64,000 nucleotides of DNA from Georgenia sp. EYE_87 (GTDB lineage: Bacteria; Actinomycetota; Actinomycetes; Actinomycetales; Actinomycetaceae): NCBI RefSeq assembly GCF_023148685.1, contig NZ_JAHXNL010000006.1:1-64000 (forward strand), given 5' to 3'. A model generated the notes under the pieces. That model had not been told where the DNA came from. It worked only from the letters and a program-made list of their open reading frames with translations, and made no database searches. The position numbers were made by a program, and so were the translations under genes. This document shows positions 9,287 to 17,356 of the stretch, in pieces (within the stretch, counting starts at the first letter, position 1; every line of letters begins with the position of its first letter).

Positions 9287-10513
9287 TCAGGCGAAGGCCC
9301 CCGTCCACGTCGTCGGGCCGAACACCTCGTAGTGGATGTTCTCGGCCGGGACGTCCCGGGCGACCAGGGCGTCGCGCACGGCGAGCATGAACGGCAACGG
9401 CCCGCACAGGAACGCCTGGGTGCCGGGCTCCAGGGTCACCCGGGACAGGTCGACACGTCCCGCGTGCACGACGTCGACCGGCCGGCGCGCACCGAGGTCC
9501 TCGTACCAGCGGTGCAGGCTGGCCGAGGGCAGTCGCTCGACCAGCTCGGCGAGCTCGCGCCGGTGCGCGTGGCTGGCGGCCGACCGGTCGGCGTGCAGCA
9601 CGGAGATCGTGCGACGGTCCTCGGTGTCCGCGAGGTGGTTGAGCATGCCGATGACCGGGGTGCACCCGATCCCCGCCGAGGCGAGCAGCAGCGGCGTGTC
9701 GCCCTCCGGCGGGAGCACGACGTCGCCGAAGGGCAGGGTGACCCGCAGGTCGTCCCCCTCGAAGACGTTGTCGTAGAGGAAGTTCGAGACCTCGCCGGCG
9801 GGCGCGATGACGCCGCCGGGCAGCTCGGCGGCGAGGACGCGCTTGACGGTGATGCGCCACGAGCCGGCCGAAGGTGCCGAGCACAGGCTGTACTGGCGGA
9901 TCTGACGGGCGCCGTCGGGCAGGGTGACCCCGACGGAGACGTACTGGCCGGGGATGAACGCCGGCAGCGGCGCCCCGTCGGGCGAGGTGAGCACCAGCGA
10001 GACGGTGTCCGCGGACTCCAGCCGCCGGGCCGCGACCCGCACCGTGCGCCACACGTCCCCGACGTCCACGCCGGCCGCGCCGTACAGCCCCTTCTCCATC
10101 GCGATGAGGGTCTCGGCCATCAGCCAGTAGACCTCGTCCCACGCTGCCGCCACCTCGGGGGTGACCGCGTCGCCGAGGACCTCGGCGATCGCGGCGAAGA
10201 GGTGCTGGTGGACGATGCGGTACTGCTCGGGGGTGATGCCGAGCGAGGCGTGCTTGTGGGCGATGCGCGAGAGGACCAGGTCCTGCCTAGCAGGGTCCGG
10301 CTCCAGCTGGAGCGTCGCGAAAGCGGCGATCGAGCTCGCCACGGCCTTCTGCTGCTCCCCCTGGCGCTGGTTGCCCCGGTTGAAAAGGTCGCGCTCGAGC
10401 TCGGGGTGCGCCGCGAACATCTTGCGGTAGAAGAGCGGGGCGATCTCGCCCAGCGCGCCTCCCACCGCGGGCAGGGTGGCGCGGACGATCTCCTCGGACT
10501 GCGGTGTGAGCAA
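9287..10513 (-). CDS. hmp: Flavohemoprotein, nitric oxide dioxygenase
   Basis: The 408-residue protein has an N-terminal globin (distal-pocket Tyr near 29, proximal His near 88 in AHKHASLGI), a FAD-binding domain with RQIRQYSLCSAP, and a C-terminal NAD-binding domain starting LLLASAGIGCTPVIGML. This is the full Hmp layout. It oxidises NO to nitrate with O2 and NAD(P)H in the cytoplasm. The start is TTG: AAGGAGAG sits about eight bases upstream, and MLTPQSEEIVRATLP aligns with known Hmp N-termini. It lies 33 bp downstream of an Rrf2/NsrR-type regulator on the same strand, giving an nsrR-hmp operon probably controlled by the palindrome at 10956-10980. Confidence 0.95.
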   Translation of the reverse strand: MLTPQSEEIVRATLPAVGGALGEIAPLFYRKMFAAHPELERDLFNRGNQRQGEQQKAVASSIAAFATLQLEPDPARQDLVLSRIAHKHASLGITPEQYRIVHQHLFAAIAEVLGDAVTPEVAAAWDEVYWLMAETLIAMEKGLYGAAGVDVGDVWRTVRVAARRLESADTVSLVLTSPDGAPLPAFIPGQYVSVGVTLPDGARQIRQYSLCSAPSAGSWRITVKRVLAAELPGGVIAPAGEVSNFLYDNVFEGDDLRVTLPFGDVVLPPEGDTPLLLASAGIGCTPVIGMLNHLADTEDRRTISVLHADRSAASHAHRRELAELVERLPSASLHRWYEDLGARRPVDVVHAGRVDLSRVTLEPGTQAFLCGPLPFMLAVRDALVARDVPAENIHYEVFGPTTWTGAFA

Positions 10514-10546
10514 CGGTCTCTCTCCTTGTTGTGGTTCCGGGACGGT

Positions 10547-10939
10547 TCAGGCTGCGAGCTGCTCGACGGTCACCGTGTCGAGCGAGGTGTAGAAGGCCTC
10601 CTGCGCCCTGCGCAGGGCGCCCCGGAGCCCGCAGGCGGCGCGCAACGGGCACGGCACGGGCTCCTCGCAGCGGACGACCTCCTCCTCGCCCTCGAGCTTC
10701 CGGACGAGCCAGCCCACCGGGGCGCGCCGGCCCAGCTCGGTCAGGGCCAGGCCACCGCCCCGGCCCCGGCGGGTCACGACGGCGCCCAGCTCGGCGAGCC
10801 GGCTGACCACCTTCGCCGTGTGGGAGTAGGAGACCTGCAGCTGGTCGGCGAGCGCACGCGTGCTCGGCGCGGCAGGCGACCCGGCGGCGAGGCGCATGAC
10901 CACCCGCAGGCCGAGGTCCGTGAACTGGGTCAGCTGCAT
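10547..10939 (-). CDS. nsrR: Rrf2-family iron-sulfur NO-responsive repressor (NsrR-like)
   Basis: The 130-residue protein begins MQLTQFTDLGLRVVMRLA, typical of NsrR, with a winged helix in the first 70 residues. Three Cys (91, 97, 103 in CEEPVPCPLRAAC) match the cluster ligands of NsrR. The family binds a 4Fe-4S cluster, and NO damages the cluster and releases DNA. An in-frame extension runs well upstream, but the ATG at 10939 fits family length and places the N-terminus correctly. A -10-like TACGGT (10947-10952) and a 25-bp palindrome lie immediately upstream, so autoregulation together with hmp is likely. That control is inferred from position. Confidence 0.9.
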   Translation of the reverse strand: MQLTQFTDLGLRVVMRLAAGSPAAPSTRALADQLQVSYSHTAKVVSRLAELGAVVTRRGRGGGLALTELGRRAPVGWLVRKLEGEEEVVRCEEPVPCPLRAACGLRGALRRAQEAFYTSLDTVTVEQLAA

Positions 10940-10946
10940 GGCGGGC

Positions 10947-10980
10947 ACCGTAGGTAAATCGGAGTCGCCGACTCCAATTT
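10947..10980 (-). promoter_or_regulatory. nsrR-hmp promoter with 25-bp palindromic operator
   Basis: AAATCGGAGTCG (10956-10967) and CGACTCCAATTT (10969-10980) form an inverted repeat with 11 of 12 positions matching around a single central base. The minus-strand hexamer TACGGT follows at 10947-10952, seven bases before the nsrR ATG. The 12-1-12 geometry resembles the 11-1-11 NsrR sites described in Streptomyces. The operator would cover the -35 region. Confidence 0.65.
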
Positions 10981-11189
10981 CGGTGCGATCGCATGAAGTC
11001 GGTTGTGCACCGGTTCGGGTAGGTACGGGCCAGATGTCCTGTCCGGTTCGCCCCGAGACGTCGCATCCGCACCCGGAAAATCTCTCCGCCGGCGTCCGCA
11101 TGCCGGACGGTCCGCCCCGGCGCGTACGCCGGTCCGCGCGCCGCCCTCGACCCGCGGCCGGCACCACGGCCGTGTGCGACGCTGATCCG

Positions 11190-12083
11190 GTGACCTCACC
11201 CGCCCACCGACCCCCGCCCGACGCCCGTGTCCACCGCCAGCCCGGGGACGGCTGGGTCGAGTGCGCCTGCGGCAGCCGGCACTGGGGGCTGAACGGGGCC
11301 GCCGGGCTCCTGCTGTGGCGTCCCGGGCCGGGCGGCATCGAGGTCGTCCTGCAGCACCGGGCGCTGTGGTCGCACCACGGCGGCACCTGGGGCCTGCCCG
11401 GCGGGGCGGTCACGGACGGGGAGAGCCCGCGGGCAGGGGCCGTGCGGGAGGCGGTCGAGGAGGCCGGGCTCGCGACGGACGCGATGCGGCTGCGCGCCGA
11501 CCGCGCCCTCGTCCACCCCGACTGGTCCTACACCACCGTGCTGGCCGAGGCCGTGGCCCCGCTGGACCCGTCCGTGACCGACCCGGAGAGCCTGGCCGTC
11601 CGCTGGGTGAGGCTGGACGAGCTCGCCGGCCTGGAGCTCCTGCCCGCCTTCGGGGACGCGCTTCCCGAGCTGCGCGGCATGCTGCGCCGGCTGGTGGTCG
11701 TCGTGGACGCGGCGAACGTCGTCGGCTCCCGCCCGGACGGGTGGTGGGCCGACCGTGCCGGCGCCACTGGCCGACTGCGGGACCACCTCGCCACCCTCGC
11801 CCGCGAGGGTCTGCCCGCCCGCGACATCGGCCTGCCCGGCGGCAGCTGGTTCCCCGACGTCGTCCTCGTCACCGAGGGGGCGGCCCGCGGCGTCGAGGCG
11901 GTCGACGGCGTCAGCGTCGTCGGCGCGGACGGCAGCGGCGACGACGCCCTCGTCGCGGTGGTCCGCCGCCTCGTGCGCGATCCCGCCAACGACGTCCTCG
12001 TCACGACGGCGGACCGGGAGCTGGTCGGCCGGGTCGAGGAGCTCGGTGCCCGGGCCGCCGGTCCGCACCTCGTGCGGAACTGA
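11190..12083 (+). CDS. Nudix hydrolase fused to a NYN/PIN-like nuclease domain
   Basis: The 297-residue protein starts (GTG) with a Cys-containing segment ECACGSRHWGL and a Nudix domain with a complete Nudix box at about 72-94 (GAVTDGE, then REAVEEAGL). From about residue 168 a second domain begins LVVVVDAANVVGS and ends with GDDALVAVVRRL and VLVTTADREL. Acidic residues near 173, 251-252 and 275 are placed like the metal site of NYN/PIN-fold RNases. The Nudix part should hydrolyse a nucleoside diphosphate-linked compound, and the C-terminal part may cut RNA. A role in processing 5' caps or damaged nucleotides is speculation. It is transcribed away from nsrR and precedes dapD by about 95 bp. 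Confidence 0.8.
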   Translation: MTSPAHRPPPDARVHRQPGDGWVECACGSRHWGLNGAAGLLLWRPGPGGIEVVLQHRALWSHHGGTWGLPGGAVTDGESPRAGAVREAVEEAGLATDAMRLRADRALVHPDWSYTTVLAEAVAPLDPSVTDPESLAVRWVRLDELAGLELLPAFGDALPELRGMLRRLVVVVDAANVVGSRPDGWWADRAGATGRLRDHLATLAREGLPARDIGLPGGSWFPDVVLVTEGAARGVEAVDGVSVVGADGSGDDALVAVVRRLVRDPANDVLVTTADRELVGRVEELGARAAGPHLVRN

Positions 12084-12166
12084 CCGCCACCGCACGCCCG
12101 CCCACGGCCCGGCCCGGCGTGCCGTCCGGAACCCGGGCGGCGGTCACCCCCGCGGGTGGCGGCCCC

Positions 12167-12172
12167 TAGGCT
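12167..12172 (+). promoter_or_regulatory. -10 element for leaderless dapD transcript
   Basis: TAGGCT stands seven bases before the dapD ATG, leaving no room for a Shine-Dalgarno sequence after the promoter. It fits the leaderless pattern seen at several genes in this window. Confidence 0.5.
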
Positions 12173-12179
12173 TGGGGGC

Positions 12180-13145
12180 ATGACTGAGCGCACCGCCTGG
12201 GCCTTCGGCCTCGCCACCCGCACCGGCTCCGGCGACGTCCTGGACGTCTGGTACCCGACCCCCGCGCTGGGGCCCGCCCCCGCCGACGCGGACGCCCCCG
12301 CGGACCTGACCGCGCTCGAGCGCCCCGACGCCGACCGCGGGGTGCGCACCGAGGTCGTGCGCACCGAGAGCGACCTCGACGCCGCACCGGCCTCCACCGA
12401 GGACGCGTACCTGCGGCTGCACCTGCTCTCGCACACCCTCGTGGCCCCGAACACGATCAACCTCGACGGGATCTTCGGCGTCCTGCCGACCGTCGTGTGG
12501 ACCTCGGCCGGCCCGTGCGCCGTGGAGGAGTTCGAGGCCACGCGCGCGCGCCTGCGCGCCGCCCACGGCACCGTGACGGTCCACGGCGTCGACAAGTTCC
12601 CCCGGATGGTCGACTACGTCCTGCCCGCCGGGGTGCGCATCGCCGACGCGGACCGCGTGCGCCTCGGCGCCCACCTGGCCGCCGGCACCACGGTCATGCA
12701 CGAGGGCTTCGTCAACTTCAACGCCGGCACCCTGGGCCGGTCCATGGTCGAGGGCCGCATCTCGCAGGGGGTCGTCGTCCACGACGGCGCGGACATCGGC
12801 GGCGGCGCCTCCATCATGGGCACCCTCTCCGGCGGCGGGAAGCAGGTCATCTCCGTGGGCCCGCGCTCCCTGCTCGGCGCGAACGCCGGCCTGGGCATCT
12901 CCCTCGGCGCGGACTGCGTGGTCGAGGCCGGCCTGTACCTGACGGCCGGCACCAAGGTGTCGGTCCTGACCGGCGGGGGCACCCGCCCCAACCACGGCCA
13001 GCTCACCGAGCCGCCGGTGGTCGCGGCCCGCGAGCTCTCCGGCCAGGACAACCTGCTCTTCCGGCGCAACTCCCTCTCCGGCGCCGTCGAGGCGCTTCCC
13101 CGCAGCGGCACCGGGGTGGAGCTCAACGCCGCCCTGCATGCCTGA
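12180..13145 (+). CDS. dapD: Tetrahydrodipicolinate N-succinyltransferase
   Basis: This 321-residue protein matches the actinobacterial DapD type: N-terminal [20 protein letters not shown], then a left-handed beta-helix of hexapeptide repeats (for example [14 protein letters not shown]-like turns) through about residue 270. It transfers succinyl from succinyl-CoA to tetrahydrodipicolinate in the lysine/diaminopimelate pathway, supplying cross-linking residues for peptidoglycan. The partner dapC lies 7.8 kb downstream in the window. The ATG at 12180 is preferred over an in-frame upstream ATG because of the family N-terminus and the -10 element seven bases away. Its end overlaps the next gene by eight bases. 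Confidence 0.94.
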   Translation: MTERTAWAFGLATRTGSGDVLDVWYPTPALGPAPADADAPADLTALERPDADRGVRTEVVRTESDLDAAPASTEDAYLRLHLLSHTLVAPNTINLDGIFGVLPTVVWTSAGPCAVEEFEATRARLRAAHGTVTVHGVDKFPRMVDYVLPAGVRIADADRVRLGAHLAAGTTVMHEGFVNFNAGTLGRSMVEGRISQGVVVHDGADIGGGASIMGTLSGGGKQVISVGPRSLLGANAGLGISLGADCVVEAGLYLTAGTKVSVLTGGGTRPNHGQLTEPPVVAARELSGQDNLLFRRNSLSGAVEALPRSGTGVELNAALHA

Positions 13146-14115
13146 CCCCGCCCCGCGGCGCCGCCGCCCCGGCTCCCGCACCCGTGGCTGCGGGGCCGGC
13201 GCCCTGGTCCTGCTCGGCTCGCTCGGCCTCGCCGTGGGCGCCGTCGTGCTCGCCCTGAACGTCCTCACCGGGGACGGTGGTGCGTCCGGCACCTGCCGGG
13301 TCGACCTCGACGACGGCACCAGCGCGGTGCTCGAGGCGGACCAGGCCGACAACGCCGCCCTGTTCGCCGCGATCGGCGCCCGGCGCGAGCTCCCGGCCCG
13401 CGGCGTGACGGTCGCGATCGCCACCGCGCTGCAGGAGTCCAAGCTGCGCAACATCGACTACGGCGACCGCGACTCCGTGGGCCTGTTCCAGCAGCGCCCC
13501 TCGCAGGGCTGGGGCACGGCCGAGCAGATCATGGACCCGGTGTACTCGACGAACGCCTTCTACGACGTGCTGGTCACGATCGAGGGGTGGGAGGGCAAGG
13601 AGATCACCGACGCGGCCCAGGACGTCCAGCGCTCCGCCTTCCCCGACGCGTACGCCCAGCACGAGGGCCGTGGCCGCGCGTTCGCCTCGGCGCTGACGGG
13701 GTACTCTCCCGCGGCGCTCACCTGCCACCTCGACCCCGCCGAGGAGCCGACCGGCGACGGCGAGAGCCCGGGCGCCAACGCCGCGCAGCGGGCCGCGTCC
13801 GTCCAGGCCCGGCTCGCCCGTGACTTCGGCGAGGTCGCCTCCGCCGTCGCCCCGGGCGGTGTCCTCGTCGTCGACGCCACGTCCGTGCCGCCCGGGCTGG
13901 AGCCGTCCCCCGAGCGCCGCGCCTGGGCCCTCGCCCAGTGGGCGGTGGCGACGGCGTCCGCGACGGGCGCCGACGTCGTCGCCGTCGACGGCCGCGCCTG
14001 GGTGCGCGACGACGGCGACGAGGCGGCGTGGGTTCCCCTCGCCGAGGCCGGCCTGCCGGACGCCGTCGCCCGGGCGGCCGCGGACGCGGCGCCCGGGGCC
14101 GTCGTCATCGCGTGA
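13138..14115 (+). CDS. Membrane-anchored lysozyme-fold-like exported protein
   Basis: The 325-residue protein has an Arg-rich N-terminus, one membrane segment at about 19-43, then an exported domain. The segment [19 protein letters not shown] with Glu near 100, followed by [13 protein letters not shown], recalls the catalytic Glu and GLFQ motif of lytic transglycosylases. Similar proteins are often misnamed heavy metal transporters. A wall-cleaving or wall-binding role is plausible but not proven. The C-terminal 140 residues are Ala/Asp-rich and unassigned. Its ATG overlaps the dapD stop by eight bases (ATGCCTGA), so it is coupled to diaminopimelate synthesis. Its end overlaps the convergent acyl-CoA dehydrogenase stop by 11 bases. 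Confidence 0.78.
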   Translation: MPDPAPRRRRPGSRTRGCGAGALVLLGSLGLAVGAVVLALNVLTGDGGASGTCRVDLDDGTSAVLEADQADNAALFAAIGARRELPARGVTVAIATALQESKLRNIDYGDRDSVGLFQQRPSQGWGTAEQIMDPVYSTNAFYDVLVTIEGWEGKEITDAAQDVQRSAFPDAYAQHEGRGRAFASALTGYSPAALTCHLDPAEEPTGDGESPGANAAQRAASVQARLARDFGEVASAVAPGGVLVVDATSVPPGLEPSPERRAWALAQWAVATASATGADVVAVDGRAWVRDDGDEAAWVPLAEAGLPDAVARAAADAAPGAVVIA

Positions 14116-15304
14116 ACGCGCTGAGCCCCGTGATCGCCCGGCCGACGACGAGCTGGTTGATCTCGTTGGTGCCCTCGAAGGTGTAGATCGCCTCCGCGTC
14201 CGCGAAGAACCGGGCGACGTCGGTGTCCAGGGTGATGCCGTTGCCGCCGGCCACCTCGCGCGCCAGCGCCACGGTCTCGCGGGTGCGGCGGGCGATCCAG
14301 CCCTTCGCCAGCGCGGCGTCGGCGTCGGTGTGCCCGGGGCCGTCCTCCAGCTGGCTCAGCCGCACGGCCATGCCCAGCGAGGCCGTGAGGTTGCCGAGCA
14401 TCGTCGCGAGCTTGTCCTGGATCAGCTGGAACCCGGCGACGGGCCGGCCGAACTGCGTGCGCGCCTTCGTGTAGCGCACGGCCGCCTCGAACGCGCCGGC
14501 CTGGGCGCCGACCGCGAGCCAGGCGACGTCGGCGCGCATCGAGCGCAGCAGCCGGTTGACGTCCTTGAACGAGTTCACGCGCTGCAGCCGCATGGCCTCC
14601 GGCACCCGCACGCCGGTCAGGGTGATGTGCCCGTTGTTGACGATGCGCAGCGAGACCTTGCGCCGGATCTCCTCGACCGTGACGCCCGGCGCGTGGCGGT
14701 CCACGAGGAACGCCTTGACCTCGCCGTCGCCGTGGTCGCGGGCGACGACGGTGATCAGGTCGGCGTACTCCGCTCCCCCGATCCACCGCTTGGCGCCGTC
14801 GATCACCCAGCCGTCGCCGTCGCGGCGCGCGGTGGTCTCCAGGCCGCCGGCGACGTCGCTGCCGTGCTCCGGCTCCGTGAGCGCGAGGACGCCCTTGGTG
14901 CGCCAGTTGCGGATGCCGTCGTCGAGCGAGGCCACCTGCTCGGGGCTGCCGCCCAGGAGGACGGAGTTGCGGAACAGGGTGCCCTGGGCGCCGAAGAACA
15001 CCGCGACGGAGACGTCGGTGCGGGCGAGCTCGAGCATCCGGAAGCCCTTGAACAGGGCGCCCGGCTCGCCCAGCTCCGGCGGTGCCATGAGGTTCAGCGC
15101 CGCGATCGGCCCGCGGATCTGGTGCGGGAACTCGGCCCGGTCCCAGCAGTCGTTCACGAGCGGCTTGACGTCCGTCTCCAGGACGGTGCGCAGCCGGGTG
15201 AGCACGGCGTGCTCGGCGTCGCCGAGGAGCGCCTCGTACCCCAGGGGGTCGACCTGCTCGTACAGGCGGGTGCGGGTGGTCCGGGCGTCGTCGACGGCGG
15301 TCAT
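14105..15304 (-). CDS. Acyl-CoA dehydrogenase
   Basis: The 399-residue protein has the acyl-CoA dehydrogenase layout: FAD/substrate motif LALTEPEHGSDVAGGLETTA, a middle beta-domain (GWVIDGAKRWIGGAEYAD), and a C-terminal helical domain with RTQFGRPVAGFQLIQDKLA and the catalytic-loop YTFEGTNEIN. The ending resembles glutaryl-CoA dehydrogenase relatives. It should oxidise an acyl-CoA to the enoyl-CoA, passing electrons to ETF. The exact substrate is unknown. The ATG at 15304 is chosen because MTAVDDARTTRTRLYEQVDPL fits the family start, and an upstream extension would run into the MaoC gene. It is the last gene of the five-gene operon, ten bases after the MaoC gene. Confidence 0.9.
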   Translation of the reverse strand: MTAVDDARTTRTRLYEQVDPLGYEALLGDAEHAVLTRLRTVLETDVKPLVNDCWDRAEFPHQIRGPIAALNLMAPPELGEPGALFKGFRMLELARTDVSVAVFFGAQGTLFRNSVLLGGSPEQVASLDDGIRNWRTKGVLALTEPEHGSDVAGGLETTARRDGDGWVIDGAKRWIGGAEYADLITVVARDHGDGEVKAFLVDRHAPGVTVEEIRRKVSLRIVNNGHITLTGVRVPEAMRLQRVNSFKDVNRLLRSMRADVAWLAVGAQAGAFEAAVRYTKARTQFGRPVAGFQLIQDKLATMLGNLTASLGMAVRLSQLEDGPGHTDADAALAKGWIARRTRETVALAREVAGGNGITLDTDVARFFADAEAIYTFEGTNEINQLVVGRAITGLSAFTR

Positions 15305-15314
15305 CGGCCCGGCC

Positions 15315-15767
15315 TCACGCGTAGAAGCGGAAGAGGGTGGTCGCCGCGACGGCAGGCTTGGTGCCGCCATCGACCTCGAGGACGTTGTCGAGGGTGATCT
15401 GGTAGCCGCCGGGCACCTCCGTGACGTCCCGGACGGTCGAGCCCATGCGGACCCGGTCCCCGACCTTGACCGGCGAGGGGAAGCGGACCTTGTCGAGCCC
15501 GTAGTTGACCTTGGTGCTGACGCCGTCGACCTGCAGGAGCTCCTCGGAGAACGGGATGACGAGGGCCAGGCTGAGGTACCCGTGGGCGATGGGCGCCCCG
15601 AAGGGTCCGTCCTTGGCGCGCTCGGGGTCGACGTGGATCCACTGGTGGTCGTCGGTGGCGTCGGCGAACAGGTTGACCTGCTGCTGGGTGATCTCGCGGT
15701 AGGCGGTCCGGCCGAGGTCCGCGCCGACGAGGCCGGGCAGGTCCTGCAGAGAGACGGTGGTGGTCAT
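15315..15767 (-). CDS. MaoC-family enoyl-CoA hydratase
   Basis: The 150-residue protein is a hot-dog-fold dehydratase with the hydratase-2 motif ADATDDHQWIHVDPERA (catalytic Asp and His) and APIAHGYLSLALV. It likely hydrates an enoyl-CoA, following the acyl-CoA dehydrogenase step encoded next. The ATG at 15767 overlaps the TGA of the acyl-CoA ligase gene by four bases (ATGA), fixing the start, and AGGAGAACGCCCG lies just upstream. Length is normal for a stand-alone MaoC protein. Confidence 0.9.
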   Translation of the reverse strand: MTTTVSLQDLPGLVGADLGRTAYREITQQQVNLFADATDDHQWIHVDPERAKDGPFGAPIAHGYLSLALVIPFSEELLQVDGVSTKVNYGLDKVRFPSPVKVGDRVRMGSTVRDVTEVPGGYQITLDNVLEVDGGTKPAVAATTLFRFYA

Positions 15768-17356
15768 CGGGCGTTCTCCTCGTAGGTGGTGCGGATCAGG
15801 TGCTTCTGGAGCTTTCCGGTGGCGGTGCGGGGCAGCCGGTCGACGACGACGACGTCCTGCGGGATCTTGTAGCGCGCGAGCCGCCCGGCCAGGGCCGCGA
15901 CGATCGACTCGGGCGTGACGTCGGCGCCCTCGTCGAGCACGACGTAGGCGTGCCCGACCTCGCCCCACCGCGGGTGCGGGACGCCGATGACGGCGGCCTC
16001 GGCCACGCCCGGGACGTCGAGGAGCGCGTTCTCCACCTCGGCGGGGTACACGTTCTCCCCGCCCGAGATGAACATGTCCTTGAGACGGTCCTTGATCCAG
16101 ACGTAGCCGTCCTCGTCGACGGTGGCCAGGTCACCGGTGTGGTACCAGCCGTCGACGATCGCGGCCGCGGTGGCGTCCGACAGGTTCCAGTACCCCTGCA
16201 TGACGTTGGGCCCCTGGGCGACGACCTCGCCGATCTCCCCGGGCGCGACCTCGGTGCCGTCCGGGCGCACCACCTTGCCCTCGACCCAGAAGTGGGGCCG
16301 CCCGGCCGAGCCCGCCTTGCGGAACGAGTCCTCGGCGAGGAGGAGGAAGATGCCGGGCGCGGTCTCCGTCATGCCGAAGCCCTGCTGGATGGCGACGCCG
16401 CGGTCGGCCCACGTGCGCAGCATGCGGTCCGGCAGCGGCGAGCCGCCGACGAGGACGTTGCGCAGGCTGGACAGGTCCGTGCCCGGGAAGGCGGGATGAG
16501 CGGCGAGCGCGTCCATCATGGCCGGCACCGCGAAGATCGACGTGACGCGCTCGGCCGCGATCGTCGCGAGCACCTGCTCCGGCCGGAAGGCGGGCTGGAC
16601 GACGATCCTGCCGCCCTTGAGGAAGGTCGGCATCGCCATCGTGTTGAGGCCTGCCACGTGGAAGAGCGGCGCGACGGCGAGCATCACCTCGTCGCGGGTG
16701 AAGTCGGTGTCGATCAGTGCCTGGAAGTACTGGAACGTCAGGGAGCCGTGCGTGTGCGTGGCTCCCTTGGGACGCCCGGTGGTCCCGGACGTGTACATGA
16801 TCATGACCGGTTCGTCCCAGGTGACCGGCTCGTCGATCACGCCGGTGCCGCCGCCGGCGAGGAACTCCTCGTAGTCGACCGCGCCCGGCGCCCCGGTCGC
16901 GGCGGTCCCGCCCGCCCCGGCGGTCCCGCCCGCCCCGGCGGTCCCGCCGGCCGCGGCGGCGCCCTCGACGGCGACCCACGTCTCCACCCGCTCGAGGTGG
17001 GCCAGCTGCGCCGCGTGGCCGGCGTGCTCGCTGCCGTGGACCACCACCCGCGCCCCGGAGTCGGTGAGGATGTACTCCACCTCCGCGGGGGCGAGGCGGG
17101 CGTTGACGATCACCCACACCGCGCCGAGCTGCGCCGTCGCGAAGAAGGTCTCCAGCAGGGCGGGGTGGTTGAAGCCGACGTACGCCACCCGGTCCCCGCG
17201 GCCGATCCCGGCCGCCCGGAGCGCGTTGGCGAGCTGACGGGTGCGCCGCTCGACGTCGGCGTAGGTGTCCACGCGGTCGCCGAAGACGATGGCGGGACGG
17301 TGGGCGCCGTTCTTGGTCCGGCGCGCCGGCCAGGAGCCGATGCCCAGGTCACGCAC
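15764..17356 (-). CDS. AMP-forming acyl-CoA ligase
   Basis: The 530-residue adenylate-forming enzyme shows A3 motif MYTSGTTGRPKGATHTHG, A5 QGFGMTETAPG, A7 WYHTGDLATVDEDG, A8 KDRLKDMFISGGENVYPAEVE and the C-terminal Lys in ATGKLQK. It activates a carboxylic acid with ATP and loads CoA in the cytoplasm. Substrate cannot be read from sequence. The GTG at 17356 overlaps the amidohydrolase stop by eight bases (GTGCGTGA), and VRDLGIGSWPARRTK is a normal family start. Unusual: an in-frame Gly-Gly-Thr-Ala-Gly-Ala repeat sits between the N-terminal half and the A3 loop. Confidence 0.92.
   Translation of the reverse strand: MRDLGIGSWPARRTKNGAHRPAIVFGDRVDTYADVERRTRQLANALRAAGIGRGDRVAYVGFNHPALLETFFATAQLGAVWVIVNARLAPAEVEYILTDSGARVVVHGSEHAGHAAQLAHLERVETWVAVEGAAAAGGTAGAGGTAGAGGTAATGAPGAVDYEEFLAGGGTGVIDEPVTWDEPVMIMYTSGTTGRPKGATHTHGSLTFQYFQALIDTDFTRDEVMLAVAPLFHVAGLNTMAMPTFLKGGRIVVQPAFRPEQVLATIAAERVTSIFAVPAMMDALAAHPAFPGTDLSSLRNVLVGGSPLPDRMLRTWADRGVAIQQGFGMTETAPGIFLLLAEDSFRKAGSAGRPHFWVEGKVVRPDGTEVAPGEIGEVVAQGPNVMQGYWNLSDATAAAIVDGWYHTGDLATVDEDGYVWIKDRLKDMFISGGENVYPAEVENALLDVPGVAEAAVIGVPHPRWGEVGHAYVVLDEGADVTPESIVAALAGRLARYKIPQDVVVVDRLPRTATGKLQKHLIRTTYEENAR
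16901..16948 (-). repeat. 18-bp tandem repeat in the acyl-CoA ligase
   Basis: Two full copies and part of a third of an 18-bp unit (GGCGGTCCCGCCCGCCCC) encode a Gly-Gly-Thr-Ala-Gly-Ala linker on the minus strand. It keeps the frame and lies in a surface-loop position before the ATP-binding motif. Confidence 0.8.
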
